12,272 bases of DNA from Rhodobacterales bacterium UBA3080 (GTDB lineage: Bacteria > Pseudomonadota > Alphaproteobacteria > Rhodobacterales > Rhodobacteraceae). Position 1 is the stretch's first letter. Each line of letters begins with the position of its first letter. The translations under genes and the position numbers were made by a program. The notes under the pieces are model-generated. The model was not told the DNA's origin. It saw only the letters and a list, made by a program, of their open reading frames with translations, and searched no databases. Where the stretch lies: positions 1 through 12,272 of the forward strand of contig DFBM01000200.1 of the NCBI GenBank assembly GCA_002366645.1, written 5' to 3'. Below, in pieces: positions 11,547-12,272 of this stretch.

Positions 11547-12272
11547 ATGCGATACGAGTCGCCGGAGACCGTTGAACAAGCGGTAGAGTTGCTGAACAAG
11601 TGTGACGGGATCGCGCGGGTTCTCGCAGGTGGGACCGATATTTTGGTGCAGTTACGCTTGGCGATGGTTGAACCGGAATTGGTCGTAGACATTAAAAAAA
11701 TCCCCGGTATGCGCGATATTGCCGAGCAAAATGGCGGGTATATTATTGGTGCTGCTGTATCTGGTGCGGAACTTGGCGAGCATGAAGGACTAACTTCGCT
11801 CTGGCCTGGCGTCGTCGAAGCGATGGAACTGGTTGGATCGACGCAGGTGCAAGGACGTGCGACTCTGGTAGGCAACCTTTGCAATGCTTCGCCCGCGGCA
11901 GATAGCGTCCCAGCGATGGTTGCTGCGAATGCGATCGCGTTGATTAGCGGACCCGACGGTACGCGTGAATGTGCAGTTGTAGACATTCCGGTGGGGCCGG
12001 GTAAGACGTCGTTGACGAAAGGCGAAGTCATTACCGCGATCCGTTTGCCCGCGCGGCCGGACAATTCTGGCGACGCCTATTTGCGGTTTATCCCACGAAC
12101 AGAAATGGACATTGCAGTTTCGTCTGCCGGTGTCAGTCTGACGATCGACGATAATGGCGTTTGCACCGACGCCCGCGTGGCTCTTGGTGCCGTGGCGCCT
12201 ACGGTTGTCGTGGTCGAAGATGCGGCCAATGCGATAATCGGGACCAAACTGGACGATGCAGCGCTTGAGAAA
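11547..12272 (+). CDS. molybdo-flavoenzyme FAD subunit (CoxM/XdhB family), 3'-partial
   Basis: 242 codons are open to the window end; the family is usually about 270-300 aa. ATG at 11547 has AGGAG at 11534-11538. It begins MRYESPETVEQAVELL and has both FAD-binding signatures of the xanthine dehydrogenase/CO dehydrogenase medium subunit: AGGTDILVQLR at residues 27-37 and TLVGNLCNASPAAD at 106-119. The later RFIPRTEMDIAV block is also typical. The subunit carries electrons from the molybdenum/2Fe-2S subunits to an acceptor. The large (L) and small (S) subunits would be expected just downstream. The substrate cannot be told from this subunit; CO, purines, nicotinate-like and other N-heterocycles are all possible. 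It begins a new transcription unit after the fdh terminator. Confidence 0.9.
   Translation, partial: MRYESPETVEQAVELLNKCDGIARVLAGGTDILVQLRLAMVEPELVVDIKKIPGMRDIAEQNGGYIIGAAVSGAELGEHEGLTSLWPGVVEAMELVGSTQVQGRATLVGNLCNASPAADSVPAMVAANAIALISGPDGTRECAVVDIPVGPGKTSLTKGEVITAIRLPARPDNSGDAYLRFIPRTEMDIAVSSAGVSLTIDDNGVCTDARVALGAVAPTVVVVEDAANAIIGTKLDDAALEK

Overview
The window looks like chromosomal DNA of an alphaproteobacterium, most likely a Rhodobacterales (marine Roseobacter-type) organism. This rests on protein style and gene order: a Tat-exported Cys-type formate dehydrogenase with DUF3305, DUF3306, a TorD-family chaperone, a small Tat-leader protein and a large polyferredoxin. It is an inference without database searching. 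No rRNA, tRNA, CRISPR array, transposase or other mobile element is visible.

Layout: (1) 1-360, the 3' part of a c-type cytochrome gene entering from the left. (2) 376-2337 on the minus strand, a 653-aa iron-sulfur protein with four 4Fe-4S motifs and a C-terminal paired-CxxC region. (3) A short divergent promoter region (2338-2426) centred on a perfect 13-bp inverted repeat. (4) 2427-3595, DUF3305 and DUF3306 genes overlapping by ATGA. (5) A 141-bp regulatory gap (3596-3736) with a candidate promoter, an imperfect palindrome and short direct repeats. (6) 3737-11328, a co-directional run: TorD-like chaperone, 63-aa Tat-leader protein, formate dehydrogenase alpha, beta and gamma subunits, a NarI/HdrE/DsrM-type membrane cytochrome b, and an HdrD/DsrK-type CCG-domain iron-sulfur protein. 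The run ends in a strong hairpin (11351-11379). (7) 11547-12272, the start of a separate molybdo-flavoenzyme operon (CoxM/XdhB-type FAD subunit), cut by the window end.

How the genes fit together: the chaperone and probably the polyferredoxin and DUF3305/3306 proteins serve maturation of, or electron transfer to and from, the molybdenum or tungsten formate dehydrogenase. FdhA carries a twin-arginine signal, so FdhAB should act on the periplasmic side, with the cytochrome b gamma subunit linking it to quinone. The unusual part is that the gamma subunit gene is joined by ATGA overlaps to a NarI-like cytochrome b and a cytoplasmic CCG protein, the pair that makes up HdrDE or DsrMK in other organisms. 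This suggests formate oxidation coupled, through quinone or directly, to a cytoplasmic thiol/disulfide or related redox reaction. That coupling is the best candidate for an undescribed system here. Other points of interest are the perfect palindrome in the divergent promoter, a 21-bp tandem duplication that includes the stop codon of the Tat-leader gene, and hairpins just upstream of fdhA.
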